Source: Glandiceps talaboti
Taxonomy: Eukaryota; Hemichordata; Enteropneusta; Spengelidae
Reading direction: 5' to 3'
Length of the DNA: 64,000 nucleotides
Assembly (NCBI RefSeq): GCF_964340395.1
Contig: NC_135562.1
Span: 3,210,134 to 3,274,133 of the forward strand
Positions 45,548 to 58,069 of the stretch are shown here, piece by piece (within the stretch, counting starts at the first letter, position 1; the number at the start of each line of letters is the position of its first letter). The notes below the pieces were generated by a model. That model made no database searches, was not told where the DNA came from, and saw nothing but the letters and a program-made list of their open reading frames with translations. Both the position numbers and the translations under genes were made by a program.

Positions 45548-48081
45548 TCAGTACGGGCTTTATCAGACTGCCCTAAAAGTATGGAGAAAGGGAGATTAGA
45601 CCGCGCCCACAACGTCAAGTCTATCAGTCTAAGACGCCGTATTTTCTCACTGAACACTAGAGGGCGGGTCAAAAACGGCAATATGACTAATGTACAATCG
45701 GAAGTTAAAATTGTTTATAGTTTCATTGCCATCTTTATAAGATGCGATTGGTTAACCCGTTTTAACCTTGTACACATGGCGAAAATCATCTTTTTGACAC
45801 CTTCTGTTCAAGAAAATTCAACCCTATTCTCAGATAGAATCAAGAAAAGGAAACAAAAGGTTGACGTTCAAATTATTGAAATATAAGGTCAAAATTAAAA
45901 TAGAAATAGTAATTCAATATAACCGTTGAGTGGGAAAAAAGATTGAAAACAAGACGGTGAACCCTAAAATTTCTTTTCATTATTTAAAAAAAACAAGCTT
46001 TCATATGGCAAAAAGGTATTATTTCCCTTTACATACAGGTGGATTGAAAAAACAATATGTCAGAAATGTGACGTACAATAATTACGATTCTGCGCAGCCG
46101 CACATTGAAGCAGGCTTGCTGTGAGGAAGAGAATGTACGATAATCTGTTGCACTCCATCTTGTATTTGTCTGTTTGTCTTCTGTCTGCTATTTGTTATCT
46201 GCAATATATAATACATCATTAACAGAATATATGTTCGCCCTGTACAATAAACTTCAAGCTACCATCATACTTCAAGCTCTATTTTTATCAGTAATTGTCA
46301 AAATACAAGACAGAAATTGGACTCTCCATTTACCTAGATACAATAGTAGTGTTGGCCAGTAGTCTGTCACGTTTGTTGGTTAACAATGATAACAATGTTC
46401 CGGACAAAATACAATGTAAATAGCACTGCGGTCAGGGAAAGTTTCAAGAAAGAGTTTCCAGATTTGATGAATATTTGCCATTTTCACATATTGCACAGTC
46501 ACTGTGTTCGACGTTTATTCCAAAGGGACCCTGTAGCAATGACCTAATAGTGTTATTAGTATATTGTAAAATTCGAGTGGCTAGACTAGTTGTTACTATT
46601 TTTATACCTTTTAGCTGTCAAAATGTTGACTCGGTGTTTGACATGTACAGGATTAGCATTCCTCTACCGGAGCTAATATTAAAGTTTGTGTATCGGGTTA
46701 TAACCAACTCCTTGTCTGAGTTGCTGCTGAAGTCTTGGATCAGTATTGGATAGTGTAAGACAAAGGGGGATTTAGAAGGTGTGAATTGAATTACGTAGCC
46801 TCTCCCCGTTCAGGGATGGTGAATACTTGACCAGTCTAGTTTAAAGTACTCAATATTCATATAATTTACAATTGTACAAATGACACCGTATATGGTATAT
46901 GTCTACGAATGTTCTCAATCATCCAGGTATCAAGTTGATAATGACGTAATATAATTATAATCTATCCTACTGGACTAGCTGACGTTTTGAATGGCAACAG
47001 TTTGATGACATACAGGTACAATAATACCACCACAGTTAGCAAACTGAAATCGAGAATTGACCATTTATGTGTTTTGATAATACTCAAGAATAAAATGTTT
47101 ATGATACTCTTTCTTCGACCGTTTGGTAAAAAAAATACAGCGGTCATAATACAGGCTAGTGTATGTCATGGTCATTTACGTTCGGTTTATTAGGGAAAGA
47201 AAAACTATCCATTGTGCCACATGTACAGACGGTTGTGTTAACAGGTGGTTTAGAAGAGAGGGGAGCTCAAATGGGAGAGCCGTTTCTAATCTGGAAAAAC
47301 ATATATCCAAATACGTGTATAAACACATAGTACTTTTTGATAAACTAAACGATTTGGTGTCATTGGCACTCCCTTAGCCGATCGCTACAAACTTGTAGGT
47401 TTAGCGATCTCAGGTGATTACAAGAGCGCCAACAATGAGAACGCTTTAATGCTGTCATCCAACAGGTTCTCACGCACCGGGATAAACATTTCTGGGGTGG
47501 AATGTTCTACTGTTGCCGATAAAAGAGCTGTGTGGTTTTATGATGATATATATTTCCAGTCGAAAATTCTGACACACACATATCCTAATATAGGACCCTA
47601 TATATGCTGACAAAATGGTGTTGAACGAGGCTCAGCTTTAGCTACCTGCAGGTTTGTTTGTTCATGACTAGGTAGGTCGCATGACGTCACTGGTCGGCAT
47701 TCCTGTGTTACGTTGATAACCTGATAACGTATATATACAATATTTAAATAGTTTCTCTCAGTCTTTGATATATATATGCATCGTAATATGCATTCTCTCA
47801 AACCACAGTATATTTTCTGCTGACGCAACGAAAAAATAATGAATAATGTGAAACAAGGTCAAACTAGAGTTCAGGTGTAATTTTTCTTATTGATGTTGAT
47901 CACCAATTCATTGTTAGATTTTACCACTGTGTTTTATTTATGATTTGCAGTCAGTTTTATTGTGACATTGGAATTCAAGCCACCTGGCTAAACAGCCGGC
48001 AACAATGTAATAAATCATCAGAGAAAATATAATTAATATGAGAGGTCTTACTAGTAACGTCCATGATGCGAGCATACGAGC
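45548..48081. other. No gene supported
   Basis: Short frames on both strands without domains. A minus segment ending at about 47637 (VINVTQECRPVTSCDLPS, then CTGCAG|GTAGCT) could be a two-cysteine exon, but its acceptor is weak. Confidence 0.4.
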
Positions 48082-48361
48082 CAGTAGCCCCATCTACACG
48101 TAAGTCGTCCTACCTGAGGCAGTCCCAAGTCCTAGATAAATGTGTGTCTACACATAGGAAGGTTACAGCTTAGATGTCGTGCCTTCCGTCCTGACAGTAC
48201 ATAGGAAGAAGTCAGGAGGGTTTCAGGAAACCTCTCAAAGGTGTCCTAAGTCAGGACGGTTTTAGGACAGGTGCAGGACGCGTTTGCATCTACACGAGCT
48301 TCAAACTATCCTAAATCCTACCTCAGGTAGGATTTTTAGTGCCGTGTAGATGGGGCTACTG
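48082..48361. mobile_element. 280-bp non-autonomous DNA transposon (MITE) with 19-bp perfect TIRs
   Basis: The ends are CAGTAGCCCCATCTACACG (48082-48100) and its exact reverse complement (48343-48361). The interior has no open frame and contains further partial inverted repeats (CCTACCTGAGG / CCTACCTCAGG). No target-site duplication is evident, so the superfamily is not assigned. Confidence 0.8.
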
Positions 48362-48495
48362 TCTACAACAACAATTTTTACGAACTAGGGTTTAGTCAAG
48401 CTTTCTCGTGGCCATGGTATCAAATCATCTCCGTAAAGAGAGAGATCTTGAGAGTTTATGCCATGGATAGCACTAGACTAACTTAAGTTATGATT

Positions 48496-48679
48496 ATCAT
48501 GGACACCAGTGGAGTTTGATAATGGATACCAATGGTTTATTTTGAATTAAGGATTTCGATGACCAAACTCTGTACTTCGAAGTTTCGATCATGGACACCA
48601 GTGGAGTTTGATAATGGATACCAATGGTTTATTTTGAATTAAGGATTTCGATGACCAAACTCTGTACTTCGAAGTTTCG
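48496..48679. repeat. Perfect 92-bp tandem duplication
   Basis: The unit starting ATCATGGACACCAGTGG at 48496 recurs without any mismatch at 48588. A third copy begins (GATCAT) and breaks off at 48684. Zero divergence implies a recent duplication or an assembly artefact. Confidence 0.9.
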
Positions 48680-48686
48680 ATCATTC

Positions 48687-48790
48687 TTGCAGACTGAGTA
48701 AGTCGGGACTCGATTCTGACCATGTCCGTATTCCTTCTCCTTTTTGTTTAAGAACATGGTCAGAATTGAGTCCCGTAACTCAGTCTGCAA
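48687..48790. repeat. Inverted repeat, 36-38-bp arms around a 30-bp loop
   Basis: The left arm (TTGCAGACTGAGTAAGTCGG at its start, CATG at its end, 48687-48724) matches the reverse complement of 48755-48790, differing by a 2-base length change and a few substitutions. It directly follows the 92-bp tandem duplication, and the two may be parts of one foldback element. Confidence 0.85.
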
Positions 48791-49700
48791 GCAAGACTAG
48801 CTATACACGTATATTGATATCGTATCGTACAGTTCAAGTTATGATCACGTGATAAATGCTATAAACAAGCAAAGTCCGTTAAGTCGGATCACAACACAAT
48901 GCAAATTCCGAGTGCCAAGCCTTCTCTAGATCTGTTGATGAGTTTAGCTTGAGTCCATGTGTACACTCGTCGCACTACTTGATTGTTTAGTACTGAAAAT
49001 CTCTGTCGGGGTTGTATTTTGTACGAAAAGGAGTCACTCGTTTGTTTTAAAATATGGCTGCTAGCTCAACACGATTTTATGGGTTAAATGGGGACATATT
49101 GGCGTACGTACGTACGAACCAACTCAGCATGAGCATTTTACATGCAACTAATACCGTCAAAATTATCGAGGACTAAACAGAAGAAAAAAGACAAAAACGT
49201 CTTACCTTATATCGAAGTTACATGAAATCAGATGGGATTATTGTGAAAACAGAGAAATGGCGCAGACACTCGTGTACCACTGTGGCTATCACTAATGACC
49301 TTTCCTTGTTAATATTCAACTAGAAAACTATTTTGATTTCCGTACGTGTGTGTGTTTACCAGAGCGGTATTTCTACACGTTGCTTTATTTGGACAGTTTA
49401 ATAACTATATCAAAACTCTAGAAGACTTACAATGTAAAAGTAATTACATGGTTTTCATCTTTCAAGAATGTATTCATGATGAATCAAGCTAAATGGAAAG
49501 TCAGAAACTGATCAACCACTTGAAGAAAAGGGACGACGACAAAGCAATATTCCTATGTAGTGCTGGCCGTCAAATGATATCATATATACTGTGGTGATTA
49601 CACGGGGTCAAGGTTCAACACCTGCTAAAACCTAGTCGGGCGGGGTCAGTGATATTCACATACCGTGGAATTTCAAACTTGTTGTGCTAGGCTGTACATG

Positions 49701-50069
49701 CTGTAAGCAGTACGCAGCCTGACGGGACGCCCTCACACATCGGTCAACCCCTCCCACCAGTGAGGGCGGAACAATACGTTGTATCTTACAGTCAAGTTAA
49801 GTGCACAATTCAAATACTAGTATATGTATGGTGCATTGATGTTGTTAATTGTGTCGATGTTTCGTTAATTCTTACCCGTTGAAAATACTTAACATATAAT
49901 TTGTACTCCGGAAATGGGTTAATTCTTCAAATTGGCTGAAAGTCCTTTCTAACACTTTATTGATAATTGTTGTCTACAAGATACCACATACCATGCTATC
50001 AACATGATCAGCAATCACTCAAACAGGTCGGCTGATGTGTGAGGGCGCCCCGACACGGCGTGTCTTACA
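49701..50069. repeat. Foldback element with GC-rich inverted ends
   Basis: CGCCCTCACACATC near 49727 and its inverse GATGTGTGAGGGCG near 50033 lie in arms of about 45 bases (GTAAG...ACGGGACGCC / GTAAGACACGCC...CGGGGCGCC). The core between the arms is AT-rich and non-coding, which suggests a MITE or foldback transposon about 370 bases long. Confidence 0.65.
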
Positions 50070-50410
50070 CACTGGTGATAACTCGTGTCAGAAAGGTGGG
50101 ATGTACTTGTTATTTTTATAAAATGTTTATTATTACACATATATGAAAATACACAACGGAAAAAAATGTCAAGAAATAACTAGTGGGGAACAAAAAGTTT
50201 TCAATAGAAATACTAAGCTGACATTCAATTTTAACAATGAAAACAATCGCTGTTATGTAAACGCATGTGGTTCAACGTTTATCGAGGTAACATGTATAAA
50301 AATAGTATTTATTATGAGAATCATTTTGACGACTGTCTTAGTCTTGTATTACAAGTGTGTTTATAACTAATTGCTGATATTTAAACAAAATTGACTAAAT
50401 GACACTAAAT

Positions 50411-50616
50411 CAACTTGCAATCCAAACAGAGCATGCTCAGACGCGCAAAGGACTGTGGGATTATTTGAAGTTGTAGTTGTGGTTTTGATAATCACTACTA
50501 CATTATTTGTGGTTTCAACATGTCATTTTGTTTGCAAAAGTGATTAATTCACGTCTAGAAATGGAAGATATTGTATTTCCCATGATGCACCATTCAAGAT
50601 GGCGAGTTTCTAAGTT
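50411..50616. mobile_element. MITE copy 2, inverted relative to 30794-31041, abutting a coding exon
   Basis: Shares CTTGCAATCC, GAGCATGCTCAGACGC and the GCATCATGGGAAAT-type landmark (here ATTTCCCATGATGC) with copy 1, in the opposite orientation. Its end (TTAGAAACTCGCC on the minus strand) starts immediately after the TGA of the exon at 50617-50822, so it forms the beginning of that gene's 3' untranslated region. Confidence 0.65.
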
Positions 50617-50822
50617 TCAGGATTGCTCGAGCTCTTCGCTGGTAATCACAGTAGGGAAGGATTCAAGCTCGCCTTCTTCTTTAGCGTCTTCTTTTGTCTC
50701 GGTCTCGGCTGGAGGTCTGTGACAGCAGAATACAACGATAAGTATAGGAACCACACAGATCAATGCCATAACCAGTAATCCACCAAACACAGTTAGAATT
50801 ATACTCCAAACCGGCATCTCAG
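50617..50822 (-). CDS. Terminal exon of an orphan membrane protein (paralogue of 45275-45459)
   Basis: Seen: an acceptor (GTATTTTTTTTAAAG) on the minus strand, entry in phase 1, and 67 codons to a TGA. The peptide begins EMPVWSIILTVFGGLL, forms a helix of about 28 residues ending VVFCCHRPP, then has an acidic tail (ETKEDAKEEGELES, ending EELEQS). It shares entry phase, the MPVW start and the acidic tail core with the exon at 45275-45459, so the two come from a duplicated gene or duplicated terminal exon. Possible upstream partners are the signal exon at 51472-51541 and the exon at 53503-53586. Both end in phase 1 with G, giving GCT (Ala) at the junction. A MITE abuts the stop codon. Confidence 0.75.
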
Positions 50823-51107
50823 CTTTAAAAAAAATACGAAATGTTGATTTGAAGGTATTGACCGTGAATGATATTGACCTGTAGTATGAGAAAATGTATC
50901 GATGCATATTTATTAATAACATATCCGTACGGTTGTTATTAAAACTATGACACTGACTCAGGTCTGTTTTAAATACGATATTTACAAAACTTCCACCATG
51001 AGTGGGAATAACATGGACGATATATAGTTTCTTGGTCGATCATAATGACCAATCAAGAATTCCGAACATTGCTGTGCCCGTTTCGGTCCCATCTGTACAT
51101 TTGTCTG

Positions 51108-51108
<1 letters not shown>

Positions 51109-51140
<32 letters not shown>

Positions 51141-51262
51141 GCTGGCTGGCTGGCTGGCTTTGCTGGTATGGTTGTCTATCTATCTATCTGTCTGGCTGGC
51201 AGTCCGTCTGGCTGACTGACTGACTAACTGACTAACTGACTGACTGACTGACTGACTGACTG
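51109..51262. repeat. Compound CTGT / CTGG / ACTG microsatellite
   Basis: Successive tetranucleotide blocks CTGT, GGCT, CTAT and ACTG. It lies between the signal-peptide exon and the transmembrane exon of the 50.6 kb gene. Confidence 0.9.
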
Positions 51263-51471
51263 ACCGACTGACTTTCTTTCTTTCAAGCTGTCTAACTGTC
51301 TTCACATACATTACTGTCCGTCTATCTCACTGTCTATATGTATCTGTATCTGTCTGCTATGTGTTTTGGCTGTCTTGATAGGTCACTGCCCCAGTCCCTT
51401 CCTCTCCTTCCCTCCACAATCGTCACTGGTATGTACAATTCCTTATTTTTCGTAAACGGTGCAACACTTAC

Positions 51472-51541
51472 CTTTTACTGTGGTCACATAATTACATAGA
51501 ATGTAAATAAGAATGTAATAGAACGAAGTTCGCTGCATCAT
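51472..51541 (-). CDS. Signal-peptide exon
   Basis: Seen: the ATG at 51541 (minus) opens 23 codons, MMQRTSFYYILIYILCNYVT and TVK, ending at a consensus donor (AAAAG|GTAAGTG) in phase 1. A positively charged head followed by a hydrophobic run of about 12 residues is a classical signal peptide. The next acceptor at 50822 accepts phase 1, giving an Ala codon. Spliced directly this would leave almost no ectodomain. So either small exons between 50823 and 51471 are missed, or this is an alternative first exon, or it belongs to a different gene downstream such as the one ending at 45275. Confidence 0.5.
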
Positions 51542-51589
51542 GTAATATGGGTCTTTAACACCTTTACTAGTATGCAAAGACAGACAGAC

Positions 51590-53502
<1,913 letters not shown>

Positions 53503-53586
53503 CGTAAGCTGTGTGTAGTATACCAGACTTTATGCTTGGTATAAATTCTCCTCGTTGTGTAGAAAAGTCACAAACGATGTAGCCAC
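53503..53586 (-). CDS. Ectodomain-like exon candidate C, phase 1-1
   Basis: Seen: on the minus strand a good donor (GCTTACG|GTAAGATA) ends an open run that reads GYIVCDFSTQRGEFIPSI, then KSGILHTAY, when entered in phase 1 after ACACAG at 53587. The residue mix is protein-like with one cysteine. The acceptor is weak (no pyrimidine tract), and alternatives a few bases upstream would enter in phase 0 with KYTG added. Phase 1 would let it join exon B upstream and the transmembrane exon at 50822 downstream. I do not recognise the fold. Confidence 0.38.
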
Positions 53587-53873
53587 CTGTGTACTTCTGT
53601 ATCTACAACCGATTCTCTTAGGTTAATATTAAACTTGTAGGCCATGTTGGAATGAGCGTTACTACGTACACAACAAATTTGGAACGGATATGACGCTATG
53701 GTAGCGAATATTAAACATATGAAATAAATATACCATACAAATTATAATATTGTAGAGTGATAATTCAGATAGACCTTCTGATAAATTTAAAATTTGTGGA
53801 TTACAAATCCGACTATGGAACATTTCAGTAGAGCATCGCGATGTATACGTACGTGATAAATGTGTCATACTAC

Positions 53874-53897
53874 CGGGGTCATCTAGATCAGTATCTC
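53874..53897 (-). CDS. 24-base microexon candidate B
   Basis: Seen: on the minus strand a very strong acceptor (CTACCTTTCCTTCCTTTAG) is followed 24 bases later by a donor (CCCCG|GTAGTA). Only the phase 1-1 frame is open (DTDLDDP plus split glycines); the other two hit stops. That same phase is what exon A supplies. Known: microexons of this size exist in animals, especially in surface and neuronal proteins. Without transcripts this is an inference. Confidence 0.35.
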
Positions 53898-54056
53898 CTA
53901 AAGGAAGGAAAGGTAGCTGGGGCCGGGTCACGATCAGTCAGTTTAATACAACAAATGTATTGTTTTATATATTGTGTGATGGAAATCTGGCTGTTTTACA
54001 GATTGTCTGGGGAAATTTGAATACTCCTGGCAATAGACAATTGATTCGTGTTTTAC

Positions 54057-54132
54057 CTACAAGTAGGGTGTCGTAGTATTTTCTGCAAAATCTGATCTCG
54101 CCAATTTTAAGATTATTGATAAAGCCATCGTA
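54057..54132 (-). CDS. Ectodomain-like exon candidate A, phase 0-1
   Basis: Seen: on the minus strand a strong acceptor (ACCTTTTTTTGGCAG) precedes 76 bases open in phase 0, ending at a donor (TTGTAG|GTAAAA). The 25 residues are YDGFINNLKIGEIRFCRKYY and DTLLV. It has one cysteine, paired with the single cysteine of exon C if A, B and C are joined. The (CAGN)n array begins 48 bases upstream. Inference: part of the extracellular region of the 50.6 kb gene or of an unidentified neighbour. Confidence 0.45.
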
Positions 54133-54179
54133 CTGCCAAAAAAAGGTAAATTGTGTTTTAGAGAGAGGGATAAGACACA

Positions 54180-54366
<187 letters not shown>

Positions 54367-55210
54367 GACAGATATTTTCATACAGTTTCATGCTAATTTG
54401 AAAGAAACATTTTGTATGTACACACAACCACTGCAGTGGTCAATACATGTAGTTTCATTAAATTGCATTTTGAATTGACTTTTTTTAATTCACATGCAAA
54501 TGCGAACGGAAACGTCTAGTATTACAAGTATGCAAAACCAATCATTCACCTTGACTTTCTGATCATCTTGACATATTATTGTGCCTGCATATACAATCGA
54601 GCACTAACCATTGAGGGCGTCCTTCTTTGGATTTTGAATATGATAATTGATATGTTATAATACCATAGGAGAACTGCTGACTGTTTAGCGTCTGTATGCG
54701 CTGTAGTGAGCACCCCTGCATTTGACTTGTCTGAAGGTGTAATCAATGTGTTCCTAAGAAGGTTAAGGATTGACTTATTTTGTAAAATATGTTTATCTTT
54801 ACGAGAAATAAAATTCCACGAAACTTGTTTTGTATGATTCCTTATTTTTAAGGCAAGTCGTAATATAATGCACTGGCTAAGAAGCGGACTCTGAATGATG
54901 TCATGGTCGTCAGTACCGACTGAAATTTGAGGTTGTGTGACAGAGGCAAAGTTTGTTGTGTATGTCTAGACCTGCCGAGAGTATATGTGTATGTGTCATG
55001 CCCATTAATTCAAGTAATACATCCCAGTTTTAAAATGCCAGCAATACCACCAATATCATTACCAAAACATATATTATTTTAGCTTGGTGTCCGTCTGGTC
55101 TTGGTTTCTGGATATGAATCTCATGTCGGCTTTCTAAACGAGTCTGTCTCTGTCTCTCTTTGTCTCTGGGTTCCTGTCTATATACAACTACTTTACGTAT
55201 GTGCCTTATG

Positions 55211-55527
<317 letters not shown>

Positions 55528-55913
55528 CAATAGCATTGTTACTGTCCTTCCTGAATAGAAAATACAATACAGTAACCTCTGCACCCCCTGAATAATTCAT
55601 CAATGTGTTTATGAATATGTAATGTTGATGATTAAATTAAAAAAACGAGTAATATACCATGATGCCAATAATGTTTCCGTTAATTCTGGTTTCTTTTAAT
55701 GATCATCAATCCATTTTAATACATAGTATTTACAACTGAAAGGTAACTTCTTGGTTATGATAACAGAATTATATATACTATAGTTGAAGAAAGGTCGTTC
55801 GTTTTCATTTGCGTTTTATCTGTTTTGTCTCTGCGTCTATTGTATGTGTTGTCTGTGTTCATATGTACGTAATGTATGTGTGGGGGAGGGTGTGATGTGC
55901 GTGTATGTGTGTG

Positions 55914-56130
55914 TTGGTGTGTGCGTGTTCATGTAAGGTATGGGTATCTGTGTGCCTGTGTGTGGGGGTGGGGTGTGCGTGTTCATGTAGGGTATGGGTA
56001 TCTGTGTGACTGTGTGTGTGGGGGGGGTGCGTGTTCATGTAGGGTATGGGTATCTGTGTGCCTGTGTGTGGGGTGGGGTGTGCGTGTTCATGTAGGGTAT
56101 GAGTATATGTGTGCCTGTGTGTGTGTGTTG
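55914..56130. repeat. GT-rich minisatellite, about 54-bp unit, four copies
   Basis: The core GTGCGTGTTCATGTAGGGTA, then TGGGTATCTGTGTGCCTG and a G-rich end, recurs near 55920, 55975, 56028 and 56081 with few changes. The plus frame at 55876-56262 is created by this repeat. Confidence 0.85.
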
Positions 56131-56757
56131 TATGTGTTCATTAAGTGTATGCTATGTATGTTTGAGTATTTGTGTGAATGTTGTGGATGTGTGTCTCCCT
56201 CTGTACATGCAGTGTATCTGAGTGAGTGTCTGTTTGAGGATGTTGTTTGTAACTATGTGTGAACGCATAGCCATGTAACTTGCCTCTCAGACTCAGTGTG
56301 TGTCCGTTGTGCTGTATCTGTGTCAGCGTGTACGAATAACCGTATGTGTGAGTTTGAAAACAGGACTCAAGGCTAGTAACTGCTCATAACGTATTTATAC
56401 TTGTCAATCGATGCCTATTTAAAGTCGTATGGTGATATGATTAGAATCAAAAGTACTAGTAGTGTTCAGATACATGATCATCCTATCATGTTCTTGGCTG
56501 ACTCTTGTAATAATTCCTGCTCCTTGACATTGTCAGCCGAGATTTGACATTCACAATTCCTAGAATTAAATCTTCACTGGAAGACAAATGAAATATCGTG
56601 TGGGATATAATTGTCTGTTTTAATAGTTCATTAAAAGTTCAATGTACGCGCTTCAAATTCCTTGTTGAAGCCTTGAGGCAATATATTTACATAACATAAC
56701 ATAGCAATTACAATTATATTACATTTTTAGAACTCAAATGACATGTCCTTATAGTTT

Positions 56758-57280
56758 CTATTGTGCTAATGGATTTTGGATAACTAACGAAAAGTCAGGT
56801 TTGTACAGATATATTTTATCTTCTGGTATCTTATTACAAGAAGATCTGTAATCGTTGTCATAGTTATAGTATCCGTTATCTCCATAGCAACGACTATCGT
56901 CAATATTCTTGGCGCAGGCAGCTGTATCTTTGTTATTATAGTATTGTTCTCCAACTTGGCCGTTTTCAAGATGTTGGTCATTTGTTGAGATTGAGCACTG
57001 CGTCCAACTGTCTTGGTACTCTGTCGTCGAGAACCCGTCGCTAACGTACGCTATGTCCGATAAGTCAGTCGAACAGGACGTCGACGAAGACAGCGACATG
57101 GCGATTCCCGAAGCCTCATTCCAGGCAACTTTAATGTTCTCAGTATCTCCATGGTGGGAAAAATCCCAGATCTTTTTATTCCATGGACACTTGCAGAAAC
57201 AAAATGCGGCAACCACCAACAGTATACCCACACCCACGGCCAATACCAATAACCATGACGGAATTAGCATGTTTGTAAGT
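56758..57280 (-). CDS. Terminal exon of a receptor-like membrane protein with a tyrosine-rich tail
   Basis: Seen: an acceptor (TTTTCTGTGGTTCATTTGTAG) on the minus strand, entry in phase 2, and 173 codons to a stop. After LTNMLIPSWLL comes a long hydrophobic helix (VLAVGVGILLVVAAFCF, about residues 8-28), a basic cysteine stop (CKCPWNKK) and a tail of about 140 residues. The tail is rich in Ser, Asp and Tyr, with YYN-type (Grb2 SH2-like YxN) sites at EQYYNN and GYYNY. Phase 2 matches the donor at 57555, giving an Arg codon. Alternatively translation could start at the internal ATG (57270), making a type III protein. Not homologous by eye to the MPVW pair. Confidence 0.78.
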
Positions 57281-57554
57281 CTACAAATGAACCACAGAAA
57301 ACACAACAAACGTGTATAGAATTACAATCACGAGAGAATCATATATTTTTAGAGAAGGAAACTATTTCAAGGTTTCCGGTACCCTAGTCGTATGACGTTG
57401 AAAATAGCAATGATAACCTAAATTTCCATTAAAACATCAATTATATCACTTTTGCGCAACAGCCTACAGCTTATATACATTAATATATAGGTATATGTAT
57501 ATGTAAATCTAAGAACGACCGAAAGCCCAGAATAGAGAATTTACATACATATAC

Positions 57555-57684
57555 CTTACATTGGTGTATAAAAAGTATTCAAAACATTCAACAAAGTTCA
57601 AATGAGGTGAAATAAAAATCCACGATCCGCAGAAGTACAGCTTAAAATTTGACGTTTCAGCAATCACATTTCTCTCAGAGCTAG
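57555..57684 (-). CDS. Ectodomain exon upstream of the 56.8 kb receptor exon
   Basis: Seen: on the minus strand an acceptor (GTGTGCCGATTTTAG) and a donor (TGTAAG|GTATAT) bound 130 bases, open in phase 1 and leaving in phase 2. The 42 residues include SSERNVIAET, KLYFCGSWIF and FVECFEYFLY, giving two cysteines and an aromatic-rich stretch. The phase-2 exit fits the acceptor at 57280 exactly (AG plus A makes Arg), which is the main support. Two cysteines about 15 residues apart with intervening aromatics could belong to a small disulfide-bonded fold; no family is claimed. Confidence 0.52.
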
Positions 57685-58069
57685 CTAAAATCGGCACACT
57701 TAATACATTCGTCTAATATTATGGGATATAACCAAGATCACTATCAGAATAACCTCGGTTAAACTATTTTTAAATGATTTTAATTTCGATGCATGTCTTC
57801 TATAACTTTAAAATTGTCTTCTGACATTACTAACACAATTGATTGCATAGTAGGGATTTTATGAACGCTTTTGGTAAATATTATAGATTACGTCATCGGA
57901 CCGTTAATAAATCATATTTTGATACCAGATTTGCAGTAGTGGCTAAGTTTTGCTTTAGTAAATACAATATTGCAAGTAACTTATAAATATACTGCATAAA
58001 CTACGCCAAAATACTTGTAAACTTAGCTGTGCCCCATTACAACAAAAATCATAAAAGCTGAAACAAAAA

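Noticed and set aside
47637-47711. Minus-strand two-cysteine exon candidate before CTGCAG|GTAGCT
   Set aside because: The acceptor lacks a pyrimidine tract and the donor is non-consensus at +4 to +6; too weak to list as a gene.
49206-49320. Possible untranslated exon with donor ATAAG|GTAAGACG on the minus strand
   Set aside because: No coding frame, acceptor or promoter to support it; a single donor match is expected by chance.
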